35,981 nt of DNA from Saprospiraceae bacterium (GCA_020630525.1 JAHDBF010000015.1:1-35981); one strand, 5' to 3'; shown: positions 25,726 through 35,159, numbered from the stretch's first letter. Made by a program: numbers and translations. Notes: generated by a model from the sequence alone, not told the origin.

Positions 25726-27153
25726 CTATTGATGGATTATCACAAATTCGGATTCACACCTCCTATCTATAAGTTGGTCTATTTTATTTTGAACAGATTG
25801 CTCTACCTTTTCGATGTCCTCCCAATTTACCAAAATTACCATTTGATTTTTTGATTTTTTAAAGTTTGTAAATAGTCCTTTGGCTATACTTACCTCTTTC
25901 ATTTCAGGATAATTAATTTTCAATTCTTCACAGAAATTCATAAATCCGATTGAATCACTAAGTGGTCTTAAGTCAAGATTTTTTAATGAATCAATAAGTT
26001 TATTTTTAGCAATCAATTCATTTTGTGCTTCTTCTAACATTTTTGCTTGTGATTCCATAGCTGCTATTTTAGAATCAATTTTTGCAATTCTTTCTTTCGT
26101 GATTTCTGATGAAGAGATGATTTGTAATTTGGTTTTAGTAAGCCCTGCTGCTTTTAGTCCGTTTTCATAATGCTCTCTTTTTTTCTCACTTATCGTATTT
26201 CCATAAACCCTTAAAATTAGGGTGTCTTCTTCAATTCCTTTTACGTATGTATAGTTATCAATATATTCTTTTTCATTGCCTAGACATTCGTTCATAAAAC
26301 TTTTAACAGCATGTTTGTTGTTGAAGTCTGTGATGACGCCTTTGAAGATGAAAAAGCTAGGTATAGTCACTAGCAGCCCAAATAGAAAAGTGATAATTCT
26401 GTTTTTATTTTTATTTCTTGCAGATACAAATTGTCGATATGGAAAACGTAAAAACCTGATAATAAGGTAGGTTGCCAGAGATACAAAAAATGTATTTAGA
26501 AAAAATAAATAAAATGCATTTGATGCTATAATAAATTCTCCATTGGCAATACCAAAACCCACAACACATAAAGGAGGCATTAATGCAGTCGCGATAGCTA
26601 CACCTGGTAAGGTAGTGCTTATGTCTTTTCTCGCAATAGAAATGATACCAGCGATTCCTCCAAACAGCGCAACAAAAACATCTAAAAATGTAGGAGATGT
26701 TCTGGCTTGGATCTCGGATGTGATTTCTCCAAAAGGAGACAAAAAGAAATATATTGTAGAAGTTATGATTGCGATCATAACCGCAACCGCAAAGTGAATA
26801 CCAGATTTTTTTAATGCATCAGTATCATTTATTCCTACACCTAGTCCCATCCCTAAGATTGGAGACATCAACGGAGAAATCAACATGGCACCAATGATTA
26901 CTGCTGGAGAATTGAGGTCTAAACCGATCGAAGCAATAATAATAGAACATATCAACATCCAGGCATTAGGCCCGTTCATAGATTTTTTGTCTATGATCTC
27001 TTTTATAGTTCCTTCTTTATCAACCCCATCTTTTAAATTGAGTAAATCGTCAAAAAAACGATCAAAGTAATCTTTGACACTCCATTTAGAAACGGGGACA
27101 AATTCTTTCTTTTCTATTGGTTTTGTATTGATTGGATTATTTTCCTTAGACAT
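25726..27153 (-). CDS. DUF389 (TIGR00341-type) membrane protein
   Basis: Integral membrane protein of 475 residues and unknown activity. A cytoplasmic N-terminus of about 60 residues precedes roughly six hydrophobic segments between residues 65 and 272. The family hallmark is NAWMLICSIIIASIGLDLNS followed by PAVIIGAMLISPLMSPILG (63-101), and the second conserved block is TALMPPLCVVGFG (189-201). After the membrane part comes a soluble domain with a coiled coil (about 345-393, heptad-like KIDSKIAAMESQAKMLEEAQ) and an alpha/beta tail. The ATG lies 8 bp inside the LolD-like gene, so translation is coupled to the ATPase. Whether the two proteins interact is not known. Confidence 0.9.
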   Translation of the reverse strand: MSKENNPINTKPIEKKEFVPVSKWSVKDYFDRFFDDLLNLKDGVDKEGTIKEIIDKKSMNGPNAWMLICSIIIASIGLDLNSPAVIIGAMLISPLMSPILGMGLGVGINDTDALKKSGIHFAVAVMIAIITSTIYFFLSPFGEITSEIQARTSPTFLDVFVALFGGIAGIISIARKDISTTLPGVAIATALMPPLCVVGFGIANGEFIIASNAFYLFFLNTFFVSLATYLIIRFLRFPYRQFVSARNKNKNRIITFLFGLLVTIPSFFIFKGVITDFNNKHAVKSFMNECLGNEKEYIDNYTYVKGIEEDTLILRVYGNTISEKKREHYENGLKAAGLTKTKLQIISSSEITKERIAKIDSKIAAMESQAKMLEEAQNELIAKNKLIDSLKNLDLRPLSDSIGFMNFCEELKINYPEMKEVSIAKGLFTNFKKSKNQMVILVNWEDIEKVEQSVQNKIDQLIDRRCESEFVIIHQ

Positions 27154-27805
27154 GATTTACAATTTTCCCAGCTTCCATTTCATACATTTCATCACACATT
27201 TTTGCGAGTGTAGTATCATGGGTCACGATGACAAAAGTTTGATTCAATTCTTTTCTTAATTTCTGGATTAGATTATGCACTTCTGCTGACGTACCTGCAT
27301 CCAGGTTACCAGTAGGTTCATCAGCAAAAACAACTTTAGGACTATTAATTAATGCTCGAGCAAAAGCAACTCTTTGTTGCTCTCCACCAGATAACTCATT
27401 GGGTTTATGCGTCAATCTATGACTCATTTCTAAAAATCCCAAAACATCTCTAGCTTTAGCAAAAGATTCTTCTTTAGATTTTCCTCCAACTAAATGCGGG
27501 ATAGCTACATTTTCTAAAGCTGTAAACTCATTGAGTAGATGGTGAAATTGGAACACAAAACCTATCTTGGTATTTCGTATTTGGGACAATTTTTTGGGTT
27601 TTAATTTAAAAACTGATTCATTATCAATCTTTACCTCTCCTTTATCTGGATTGTCTAATGTTCCTAAAATATGTAACAATGTGCTCTTTCCTGCACCTGA
27701 TTTTCCCGTAATTGATACCGTTTTGCCACTTTTTATGCTTATATCAATGCCTTTTAACACCGATACTTCATCATATGACTTATAAATTCCAGTCGCTTCA
27801 ATCAT
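27146..27805 (-). CDS. ABC transporter ATP-binding protein, LolD/MacB-like
   Basis: ATPase subunit of an ABC system, 219 residues. Walker A is GKSGAGKST (34-42), the Q-loop is in FVFQFHHLL, the signature is LSGGEQQR (138-145), Walker B is VVFADEPTGNLDA (158-170), and the H-loop is in VTHDT. The wording FQFHHLLNEFTALENVAIP matches the LolD branch that extracts lipoproteins from the inner membrane, or the related MacB and FtsE groups. No LolC/E- or MacB-type permease with an FtsX fold lies beside it; the downstream membrane gene is DUF389. In Bacteroidota lolD genes are often away from their permeases, so the lipoprotein role remains likely. Confidence 0.92.
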   Translation of the reverse strand: MIEATGIYKSYDEVSVLKGIDISIKSGKTVSITGKSGAGKSTLLHILGTLDNPDKGEVKIDNESVFKLKPKKLSQIRNTKIGFVFQFHHLLNEFTALENVAIPHLVGGKSKEESFAKARDVLGFLEMSHRLTHKPNELSGGEQQRVAFARALINSPKVVFADEPTGNLDAGTSAEVHNLIQKLRKELNQTFVIVTHDTTLAKMCDEMYEMEAGKIVNHV

Positions 27806-27933
27806 TAAATATATTTATTGTGCAAATATCAATAAAAATAACCTTATGTATTCTCAAACTAAAAAAGATAATTTATAGTCTATACAATTATAAATCCGTA
27901 TCTTGATTTTATATATTTATCCAAAGATCGTAC
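27806..27933. other. divergent promoter gap between the LolD-like gene and the first glycosyltransferase
   Basis: A 128-bp AT-rich gap with genes leaving in both directions, so it must hold promoters for both. Only imperfect boxes are visible: minus-strand GATATTTG near 27816-27823 and plus-strand TATCTTG near 27899-27905. No other structure was recognised. Confidence 0.35.
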
Positions 27934-29172
27934 ATGAGAATATTGCAATTGTGTAAAAAGTTTCCTTATCCACTAAAAGATGGGGAGTCCATTGCTGTTA
28001 ATAGTTTGTCAAAAGCCCTTTGTACATTAGGCTGTGAGATGACTTTGTTTGCAATGAATACGCAAAAACATTATTCAAAAGTGCCTCAGGATAGTAAAGA
28101 TCTTGCCCATTATGAAGAAATTCATCATGTTTATGTTGACAATAGACTAAAGCCGCTAGATGCCCTGTCTACCTTGATTAACGGCAAATCTTATCATCTT
28201 TCTAGATTTAATAATAAGCTATATAGAGAAAAATTAGCTAAACTATTACAAGAAAATCATTTCGACATAGTTCAATTAGAAACGAGCTACATGTCTATGT
28301 TTATCAATACAATTAAGGAAAATTCTGATGCAAAAATCGTTCTCCGGTCGCATAATTTAGAATATGAAATTTGGAAAAGGATAGCAAGCAACTCATCTAC
28401 TGGTCTAAAAAGTTGGTACTTAGGGAATTGTGCCGAAAAATTGTATGATTTTGAATTAAAGAATCTGCCTCGATACGATCTTATGGTGAGTATTACGCAT
28501 AAAGATCTTGAAAAATACAAAGAACTTGGCTATAAAGGCATGTCAATAGCCTCTCCAACAGGCTTAGAACTATCAAAATATCAATATAAGCCTTTAAAAA
28601 AGAAACAAAGTATTGGCTTTATTGGGTCATTGGATTGGATGCCTAATGTAGAGGGTTTAGCATGGTTTCTTTCCAATGCATGGCCTACTATATTAGCGAA
28701 TAATCCTGAGTTGAAATTCCATATTGCAGGCAGGAATATTGGTCAAAACATTTTACAATACAAATCAGATTCAGTAATCATAGAAGGTGAAGTTAAGTGT
28801 TCAAAAACCTTTATTTCTGAGCATAATATTATGGTTGTTCCACTTTTTTCGGGATCTGGAATAAGGATTAAAATTCTAGAGGGTCTCGCTTTAGGACGTA
28901 CTGTCGTTTCTACAACTATCGGTGCAGAGGGATTAAATATAGAAAATGGGAATCATTTGCTATTGGCTGATAACAAGGAAAATTTTGCTGAAGCGATTCA
29001 ATACTGCTTAAATAGCCCTGAAATCATGAAGGAGTTTTCTAAAAATGGAAGGGCACTGATCGATGAGAAATATTCTAATGTCAATAATGCTCGACTTTTA
29101 TACCAATGCTACGAGCGATTATGTTCAAAAACCAAAACAAACAAAAGCTCAGCTAAAATTTCTGTACATTAA
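27934..29172 (+). CDS. glycosyltransferase family 4-like protein
   Basis: GT-B fold sugar transferase of 412 residues, likely acting in cell-surface polysaccharide or glycoprotein glycan synthesis. The N-terminal domain begins MRILQLCKKFPYPLKDG, the start typical of the family, and includes the donor-site stretch of the C-terminal domain SIGFIGSLDWMPNVEG, HIAGRN, IEGEV and VPLFSGSGIRIKILEGLALG, where the Glu of EGLALG is the conserved residue near the nucleotide sugar. Sugar and acceptor are unknown. It is followed by a related glycosyltransferase on the same strand, 74 bp downstream. Tandem glycosyltransferases suggest one glycan, but no flippase or polymerase is in view. Confidence 0.9.
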   Translation: MRILQLCKKFPYPLKDGESIAVNSLSKALCTLGCEMTLFAMNTQKHYSKVPQDSKDLAHYEEIHHVYVDNRLKPLDALSTLINGKSYHLSRFNNKLYREKLAKLLQENHFDIVQLETSYMSMFINTIKENSDAKIVLRSHNLEYEIWKRIASNSSTGLKSWYLGNCAEKLYDFELKNLPRYDLMVSITHKDLEKYKELGYKGMSIASPTGLELSKYQYKPLKKKQSIGFIGSLDWMPNVEGLAWFLSNAWPTILANNPELKFHIAGRNIGQNILQYKSDSVIIEGEVKCSKTFISEHNIMVVPLFSGSGIRIKILEGLALGRTVVSTTIGAEGLNIENGNHLLLADNKENFAEAIQYCLNSPEIMKEFSKNGRALIDEKYSNVNNARLLYQCYERLCSKTKTNKSSAKISVH

Positions 29173-29216
29173 GTTGTTTTAATTCAATACATAGTAATTT
29201 CTACTAATCTATTTGT

Positions 29217-29224
29217 TATTTTTG
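29217..29224 (+). promoter_or_regulatory. possible -7 box between the glycosyltransferase genes
   Basis: TATTTTTG matches TAnnTTTG and ends 22 nt before the TTG start of the second glycosyltransferase, leaving a short leader. No -33 TTTG at the right distance was seen. It may give the second gene its own promoter. Confidence 0.35.
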
Positions 29225-29246
29225 AGTGTCACTAAATTAATTATTC

Positions 29247-30416
29247 TTGCGGTTACTCGTAGTTTCTAGTAGATTGCCTTATCCAATTCAAAAAGGAGAT
29301 AAACTTAGGCTTTACCATCAAATCAAAACTCTATCAAAGCATTTTGAAGTTTATTTATATTCCTGTGCAATATCTGATGTTAAAAATGATGATATAAACA
29401 AATTAAAAAAATACTGCAAGGAAGTATTTGTCCACGAAATAGAAAAATCTGACATCATTACTAATATTGGTTCTGCTTTATTATTAGGTGGACCTTTTCA
29501 AGTAGCTCTGTATTCTAATCCAAAAATCAAAAAAGAGATATCAGACATAGTTTCAAATTTTAAAATTGAACATATATACTGCCAATTGATACGAATGGCG
29601 GATAACGTTGCTGACCTTAAAATCCCCAAGACAATAGATTTTATGGATGCTTTTGGTTATGGAATGGAGCAAAGAGGAAAATCGGGATCGTTTTTCAAAA
29701 AATTAATTTATAATATAGAATCTACTCGTGTCAAAAAATATGAAAAGAAAATCTACGATCAATTTGATAATCACTTAATTATCACAGATCAGGATAGGAA
29801 TAGATTGGAATTAGGAGATAAAAAAGTTCATGTTATCCAAAATGGGGTAGACAGTGATTTTTTTACCCATAAAACCTCTGCCAATGATTACGATTTAGTA
29901 TTTGTCGGGAACATGGGTTATCTGCCAAATGTTGTTGCTGCAAAATATCTCGCAAAAGAAATATTACCAATTCTAAATGAAAAGACAAATAAAAAATACA
30001 GCCTTTTCATCGCTGGTGCAAGACCTACCAATGAAGTAATAAATCTCACCGAAGATGAAAATGTCGTTGTCGCTGGTTGGTTAGAAGATATTCGTTCTGC
30101 TTATCAAGTAGGAAGAATTTTTGTAGCGCCCATCTTTAGTGGGATAGGTCAACAAAACAAGATTTTAGAAGCGATGTCGATGAAAATTCCCGTTGTATTG
30201 AATCAATCTGTAGCAGAAGGTATAGGTATGATCCATGAAAAAAATTGTTTGATTGCAAATACGCCAAATGAGTTTGTCGATGCAATCATCCGCATTGAAA
30301 ACGACAATTCGCTAAGGGAAAAAATTACAAATAACGGTAGAGTATTGGTCGAAGAAAAATTTAATTGGGAAAGCCAGAATATTCAATTAGTAAAACTGAT
30401 AATGGCTGCTACTTGA
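29247..30416 (+). CDS. glycosyltransferase, GT4-like (second of pair)
   Basis: A 389-residue GT-B glycosyltransferase related to sugar-transferases found beside exosortase/PEP-CTERM systems (TIGR03087 style). The N-terminus SSRLPYPIQKGDKLRLYHQI is the family signature and demands the TTG at 29247 as start, since no ATG exists upstream in frame and the first internal ATG lies far inside. Donor-domain motifs are VIQNGVDSDFF, FVGNMGYLPNVVA, FIAGARP and VAPIFSGIGQQNKILEAMSMKIPVV with the conserved Glu in LEAMSM. Substrates are unknown. It converges with the downstream lipoprotein gene with 7 bp between stops. Confidence 0.9.
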   Translation: MRLLVVSSRLPYPIQKGDKLRLYHQIKTLSKHFEVYLYSCAISDVKNDDINKLKKYCKEVFVHEIEKSDIITNIGSALLLGGPFQVALYSNPKIKKEISDIVSNFKIEHIYCQLIRMADNVADLKIPKTIDFMDAFGYGMEQRGKSGSFFKKLIYNIESTRVKKYEKKIYDQFDNHLIITDQDRNRLELGDKKVHVIQNGVDSDFFTHKTSANDYDLVFVGNMGYLPNVVAAKYLAKEILPILNEKTNKKYSLFIAGARPTNEVINLTEDENVVVAGWLEDIRSAYQVGRIFVAPIFSGIGQQNKILEAMSMKIPVVLNQSVAEGIGMIHEKNCLIANTPNEFVDAIIRIENDNSLREKITNNGRVLVEEKFNWESQNIQLVKLIMAAT

Positions 30417-30423
30417 ATACGGA

Positions 30424-31209
30424 TTATTCCAAGATCTCTCCATTCCAATTATACATTTTAAATGATAATCCTGGATATTCACTTTTTAATTCTACAAATG
30501 CAGCTTCTAAATCTGACCAACTTTGTTCATTAGATGATCTAATCACAAAATTTAAATTATCATCAACATCTGGAATTGACAATTTTTGATTTTGCGTAAT
30601 CGAAAACAATCCATAATCTCCAGTAGCTATAGCTCCATAGGGATTAGTAGCTTGATTTATTTTGCTGTTTACGGCTCCATTGGCATTCGGACTCAATCCA
30701 GTGGTGTCATAATAACCCCACATGATATCCGTCGGTATAGTATTAAGTGTCTCAACAGGAAATTCTATCCCAATAGATTCTTCAAAAGTTATTGTTATCT
30801 GTTCATTGGTTAATTCGATAATTCCTTTACTTTCAAATTCATCATTTATTGTAATGTTGAAAGAGGTTGATTCTGTGATTGGATCTAGTGGATGAACACT
30901 AAATGGAAAAAAAAGTGGATCTCCATTACAAAACGGTGGAATGGATAAATTAATGTTAAGCTTAATGTCCGAATTACTGTCGTCCAACACGGTGGACATC
31001 ATCGTTTGATCACAATCAACTCCTTCTATTAATTGAGTTCTTAATTGATAAAAAGATCCATTTGTCGAAACTCTTTGTTGCAATATGATCTCAAAATCAG
31101 TACTTAAAGTCTGAATTACAACAGGGTCAGAATCTACAGGATTATCGAATTTGTCTCCACAAGAAAAACAAACCAACAAGGTAAAAGTGATATATATTAT
31201 TTGTTTCAA
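30424..31209 (-). CDS. lipoprotein of unknown function
   Basis: A 261-residue protein whose first 17 residues form a lipoprotein signal (hydrophobic core then CFSC, Cys17 the likely lipidated residue), followed by a polar linker rich in Asp. The rest looks beta-rich with no motif I recognise. The start is TTG at 31207-31209; no in-frame ATG precedes it and the signal begins there, so TTG (or the adjacent ATT) is the probable start. It follows the C1 peptidase gene by 23 bp on the same strand and probably shares its transcript, so an outer-membrane partner role for the peptidase is possible but is only inference. Confidence 0.7.
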   Translation of the reverse strand: MKQIIYITFTLLVCFSCGDKFDNPVDSDPVVIQTLSTDFEIILQQRVSTNGSFYQLRTQLIEGVDCDQTMMSTVLDDSNSDIKLNINLSIPPFCNGDPLFFPFSVHPLDPITESTSFNITINDEFESKGIIELTNEQITITFEESIGIEFPVETLNTIPTDIMWGYYDTTGLSPNANGAVNSKINQATNPYGAIATGDYGLFSITQNQKLSIPDVDDNLNFVIRSSNEQSWSDLEAAFVELKSEYPGLSFKMYNWNGEILE

Positions 31210-31232
31210 AATAAATTTGTTCGTTAAAAATA

Positions 31233-32318
31233 TTAATCGTTCTCTGGATTATTGACAAAGTTACGATCTAAGGTAATAGCTACAGTTTTAGCTCTAAAAT
31301 ATGCTTCTGACATCATGAGATATCCTTTGTAATTTCCGATTTCTCCCCATGAATTTTTTATAATATAATATTTTGTACCGTTTTGATCTTTAGCAATTCC
31401 AACCAAGTGCATCAGGTGATCATCGGTAGTCACATAGCTTTCAAAAGCAGCTTGTCTATCTGCTTGTGATTCAATGATTTCAGGACAAGGACTATCAAAG
31501 CATTTTTCATCTATTTCTTTTGGGTGAATTGCCAATCCTCTTTGAGCCGAAAATCCTTTTTCACTGACATCCCCATCCCATATTACAGAGTGTCCGGCTG
31601 CTAATGCATCTTCCGTTAAGGTAATCAATTCATCAATAGGAACATTATAATAAGAACCGTTTGAAAAATTATCTGGAATCTCCAGTACAAAATTGGTATA
31701 AAATGGATGGTGTGTAAAGCTCGTGACATGAGTATAATCTCCGATATTAAGCCCTAATGTTTTTAAATACTCTTTACTATTTATTGATTTTTCATCTGAA
31801 AGAAAATCGTGAATTGGTTCTCCTAAATATCCATTTATAATATCGTCAAAATCAGATTCCCAATCCGAAGGAATCGTTTTGTTTACAACGATGGTATCTA
31901 AATAAGTTTTTAGTTCATCAAACATTTTCGAATGATCATGTTTTTTGCCTTTTTTACCAGAATAAACATTTTCTGGGACGATTCCGTATTTTTTAGCTGC
32001 ATTTAGCATATCGTGCGCCAATGCACCTTCGCTAAAATTAGCTTTACCTTGTCTCAAAATATAATTTCTGGCTTTTTCTTTATAGACGTTTCTAACCACA
32101 TACATTTCAGAAAGGTCTATCATCCCTTTTTTGTTAGAATATGCCTCAGATTCTAAAAAAGATACGCTGGCAAATGACCAACAGGTACCAGTATTTCCTT
32201 GAGATTTAATTTCAGAATCTTCGATTTCCAATACTATATCAAAATCATATTGAGCAGACAACATATTTACAAAACAAGATATGCTTAATGTTAAGATAAT
32301 AAGGTTAGCTATTTTCAT
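31233..32318 (-). CDS. secreted C1-family cysteine peptidase (bleomycin hydrolase/PepC-like)
   Basis: Papain-fold peptidase of 361 residues. A signal peptide (about 1-22, ending SAQ) is followed directly by the catalytic N-terminal block, KSQGNTGTCWSFAS, giving the oxyanion Gln40 and nucleophile Cys46. His304 (LMHLVGIA) and Asn322 (IIKNSWGE) complete the papain catalytic set. The large insert between residues 60 and 290 and the GTCWSF wording resemble the C1B (bleomycin hydrolase, PepC) branch, which is normally cytosolic; here the protein is exported. No propeptide is seen, as in C1B. The neighbouring lipoprotein gene is co-directional. Confidence 0.92.
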   Translation of the reverse strand: MKIANLIILTLSISCFVNMLSAQYDFDIVLEIEDSEIKSQGNTGTCWSFASVSFLESEAYSNKKGMIDLSEMYVVRNVYKEKARNYILRQGKANFSEGALAHDMLNAAKKYGIVPENVYSGKKGKKHDHSKMFDELKTYLDTIVVNKTIPSDWESDFDDIINGYLGEPIHDFLSDEKSINSKEYLKTLGLNIGDYTHVTSFTHHPFYTNFVLEIPDNFSNGSYYNVPIDELITLTEDALAAGHSVIWDGDVSEKGFSAQRGLAIHPKEIDEKCFDSPCPEIIESQADRQAAFESYVTTDDHLMHLVGIAKDQNGTKYYIIKNSWGEIGNYKGYLMMSEAYFRAKTVAITLDRNFVNNPEND

Positions 32319-32584
32319 TTTTTAAATTGAGACTACGAATTTAAGTTAAAATATCAATTTTTTGTGATATTCTATAAATTAGAATCTGACCAACATTCAC
32401 ATACATTAAAACGAATATTTACCAATATAGATGCTACTAAACAATTAATTAACCTTTTAATTTTAGTAAAAATTGACATTTATTTCCTTCATTTCCATAA
32501 ATCAGCCTATGAATTAAAAAATATTATAATATCAATCAGTTAAGAAACACAATATTATGTAATTGAGATTATCTTTGCCACTAT
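32319..32584. other. divergent gap between the C1 peptidase and lepA
   Basis: A 266-bp AT-rich gap holding the lepA promoter box (32570-32577). A small inverted repeat ATTCTA-taaat-TAGAAT (32369-32385) lies nearer the peptidase gene, but at six-base arms it could be chance. No ORF, RNA gene or TAnnTTTG box for the peptidase was recognised. Confidence 0.4.
32570..32577 (+). promoter_or_regulatory. -7 box of lepA
   Basis: TATCTTTG matches TAnnTTTG perfectly and ends 7 nt before the lepA ATG, the same spacing as at argS. The predicted transcript has a leader of a few bases at most, so lepA is likely leaderless. No TTTG at -33 is visible; the region is otherwise a plain AT-rich tract. Confidence 0.55.
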
Positions 32585-34378
32585 ATGGAATTGATAAGAA
32601 ATTTTTGTGTCATTGCACACATAGATCATGGGAAAAGTACTTTATCTGATAGATTGCTTGAAACAACAAAGACCATTTCTGAAAGAGAAATGAAGAATCA
32701 AGCATTGGATAATATGGACTTGGAGCGAGAACGCGGAATTACTATAAAAAGTCATGCGATACAACTGTATTATAATCACAGTAATGGTAACAAATACACC
32801 CTTAACTTGATTGATACTCCCGGGCACGTTGACTTTTCTTACGAAGTATCAAGATCAATTGCTGCTTGTGAAGGGGCATTGCTTTTGGTTGATGCAAGCC
32901 AAGGAATCCAAGCACAGACGATTTCCAATTTATATTTAGCTCTTGAACATGACCTTGAGATTCTGCCTGTATTGAATAAAGTTGATATGGAAAGTGCAAT
33001 GATAGAAGAAGTGTCTGACCAGATCATTGATTTGATAGGTTGTGAACTAGAGGATATTTTGCATGCCAGCGGAAAAACTGGTCAAGGTGTTCCAGAATTG
33101 TTAGAGGCAATTGTAAATCGAGTTCCAGCTCCCAAAGGCGATCCTAAAGCACCACTACAGGCCTTGATTTTTGATTCAATGTTTAATCCATTTAGAGGTG
33201 TAGTTGCCTATTTTAGAATATTGAATGGGACATTGAGTAAAAATGAAAATGTACGGTTTGTAAATACTGGAAAAGAATATTCTGCAGATGAAATCGGAAT
33301 ATTACAAATAAATCAAATAGAAAAGAAAAAACTACATACTGGTGATGTAGGATATATCATTACTGGTATAAAAGAGAGTAAAGAGATCAAAGTTGGTGAT
33401 ACAATAACCAGTGTTGAAAACCCTTGCGCGGAAGCTATCCAAGGATTTGAATTGGTAAAACCGATGGTTTTCGCTGGTATTTATCCGATAGATAACGATG
33501 ATTTTGAGGATTTGAGAGACAGTATGGAAAAGCTCCAACTTAACGATGCGTCTCTAGTATTTGAACCAGAATCTTCTGTTGCATTAGGATTTGGATTTAG
33601 ATGCGGATTCTTGGGAATGTTGCATTTAGAGATAATTCAAGAGCGATTGTCTAGAGAATTTAATCAGGAAGTAATTACTACTGTTCCAAACGTATCATAC
33701 TATTCATATACCAAAAAAGGAGAAAAACTCCTTATCAATACACCAAACGATCTTCCAGATCCTACACTATTAGAAAAGGTAGAAGAACCATTTATCAGGG
33801 CACAGATCATTACTAAGCCAGAATATATCGGTACTATCATGAATCTATGTATGGATAAGCGAGGCGTTTTGACAAAGCAAACTTACTTGACTACAGATAG
33901 AGTAGAGATGACTTTTGAAATGCCCTTGGCGGAAATAGTTTTTGACTTTTATGACAGATTAAAATCAATAACCAGAGGTTATGCCTCTTTTGATTATGCA
34001 CCAATCGATTATCGTGCTTCAGATTTAGTAAAGCTAGATATTAGATTAAATGGGGAACCTGTTGATGCCTTGTCTTCTTTGGTCCATAGAGAAAAAGCAG
34101 ATCCTTTCGGAAGACGGATTTGTAAAAAGTTACGTGAGTTACTACCGCGCCAGCAATTCATGATTGCAATCCAAGCTTCTATCGGAGCAAAAATTATTGC
34201 AAGAGAAACCATTTCGGCATTGCGTAAAGATGTAACTGCTAAATGTTATGGTGGTGATATTACAAGGAAAAGAAAACTACTTGAAAAGCAGAAAAAAGGT
34301 AAAAAGAAAATGAGACAAATAGGTACTGTGCAAGTGCCTCAGAAAACATTTTTAGAAGTATTAAAAATCAATGATTAA
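32585..34378 (+). CDS. lepA: elongation factor 4 (LepA)
   Basis: Translational GTPase that acts on stalled or mistranslocated ribosomes. The 597-residue protein is full length. G1 is AHIDHGKST (11-19), G3 is DTPGHVDF, G4 is LNKVDM, followed by domains II and III, and the LepA-specific C-terminal domain rich in basic residues ([23 protein letters not shown] region). The absence of an EF-G domain IV and the presence of that C-terminal domain separate it from EF-G and BipA/TypA. It is followed 23 bp later by the ArsC-like gene on the same strand. Confidence 0.98.
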   Translation: MELIRNFCVIAHIDHGKSTLSDRLLETTKTISEREMKNQALDNMDLERERGITIKSHAIQLYYNHSNGNKYTLNLIDTPGHVDFSYEVSRSIAACEGALLLVDASQGIQAQTISNLYLALEHDLEILPVLNKVDMESAMIEEVSDQIIDLIGCELEDILHASGKTGQGVPELLEAIVNRVPAPKGDPKAPLQALIFDSMFNPFRGVVAYFRILNGTLSKNENVRFVNTGKEYSADEIGILQINQIEKKKLHTGDVGYIITGIKESKEIKVGDTITSVENPCAEAIQGFELVKPMVFAGIYPIDNDDFEDLRDSMEKLQLNDASLVFEPESSVALGFGFRCGFLGMLHLEIIQERLSREFNQEVITTVPNVSYYSYTKKGEKLLINTPNDLPDPTLLEKVEEPFIRAQIITKPEYIGTIMNLCMDKRGVLTKQTYLTTDRVEMTFEMPLAEIVFDFYDRLKSITRGYASFDYAPIDYRASDLVKLDIRLNGEPVDALSSLVHREKADPFGRRICKKLRELLPRQQFMIAIQASIGAKIIARETISALRKDVTAKCYGGDITRKRKLLEKQKKGKKKMRQIGTVQVPQKTFLEVLKIND

Positions 34379-34401
34379 TACTTAAATACACTTTTAGTCT
34401 T

Positions 34402-34743
34402 ATGGAAATCTATCACAATCCGAGATGCAGTAAAAGTCGAGAATCTTTAAATTATCTCGAAAAAAATGGACATATTCCCAATATCCATCTATATCTAAAT
34501 GATGGATTGTCAAAAAAGGAAATTATGAATATCCTAAAAAAATCTGGATTGAAAATCTCTGAGATAATCAGAAAAGAAGAAGCCATTTTTAAAGAAAATT
34601 TTAAAGGAAAAGACTTAACTCAAAAAGAATGGATTGAAGCACTGATAAAATATCCAAAGTTACTACAAAGACCAATAATCATTCTTGACGACAAAGCTGT
34701 AATAGGTCGACCTTTGCAAAATGTAATAGATTTAGTATCTTAA
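34402..34743 (+). CDS. ArsC-family reductase (glutaredoxin-dependent arsenate reductase-like)
   Basis: A 113-residue thioredoxin-fold protein of the ArsC/Spx/YffB superfamily. The N-terminal YHNPRCSKSRESL places the catalytic Cys9 as in ArsC, and LLQRPIIILDDKAVIGRP (Arg90) is the conserved anion-binding stretch. The single Cys9 without a CxxC argues against Spx-type redox sensing and for the ArsC or YffB branch. No ars operon genes lie nearby, so arsenate as substrate is not established and a general thiol role is possible. It follows lepA by 23 bp and may be co-transcribed. Confidence 0.85.
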   Translation: MEIYHNPRCSKSRESLNYLEKNGHIPNIHLYLNDGLSKKEIMNILKKSGLKISEIIRKEEAIFKENFKGKDLTQKEWIEALIKYPKLLQRPIIILDDKAVIGRPLQNVIDLVS

Positions 34744-34769
34744 AGCATCAAAAGAATAAATAAATAATT

Positions 34770-35159
34770 ATGAAAATTCATCACATTTTATTTAGCGTTT
34801 TACTATCAGTAATATTCTTAGCTTGTTCTAAAGATGAGACTGATGATCCAGTTGTAGATCCAGAACCAGATCCGACAGAAGATTGTGATACTGATAGTAT
34901 GACATATACTGACGATATTGCTACTATAATTAATGGTTCTTGTGCAACTGCTGGATGTCACAACGCTACCGCAAATTTTACTTTCCCTATGTCTAATTAT
35001 AATGAATTAGTTACTGCGGTGAGTTTTGGAAGAATATTGGGAGCGATTAATCATGAAGCAGGATTTACGCCCATGCCTTTTCCGCTAGGTTCTGACCAAA
35101 TTTCTGAATGTAATATCAGTAAAATTACCAGTTGGATAGAAGATGGAACTCCCGAATAA
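34770..35159 (+). CDS. small lipoprotein with a CX4CH haem-like motif
   Basis: A 129-residue lipoprotein: hydrophobic signal then FLAC with Cys19 the likely lipidation site, and an acidic Asp/Pro/Glu-rich linker to about residue 40. The folded part begins with DDIATIINGSCATAGCHNA, giving Cys58, Cys63 and His64, a CX4CH spacing rather than the classical CX2CH, and later TPMPFPLGSDQ with Met102 as a possible sixth ligand, then ISKITSWIEDG, the helix typical of cytochrome c domains in planctomycete and Bacteroidota secreted proteins. Haem attachment is therefore plausible but unproven. It ends 22 bp before the terminator hairpin shared with miaA. Confidence 0.78.
   Translation: MKIHHILFSVLLSVIFLACSKDETDDPVVDPEPDPTEDCDTDSMTYTDDIATIINGSCATAGCHNATANFTFPMSNYNELVTAVSFGRILGAINHEAGFTPMPFPLGSDQISECNISKITSWIEDGTPE

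Noticed and set aside
27934-30416. A capsule or O-antigen locus
   Set aside because: Only two glycosyltransferases are present, with no flippase, polymerase, nucleotide-sugar synthesis or chain-length genes.
32369-32385. ATTCTA/TAGAAT inverted repeat as an operator for the C1 peptidase
   Set aside because: Six-base A/T-rich arms with a five-base spacer are expected by chance in a 266-bp AT-rich gap.
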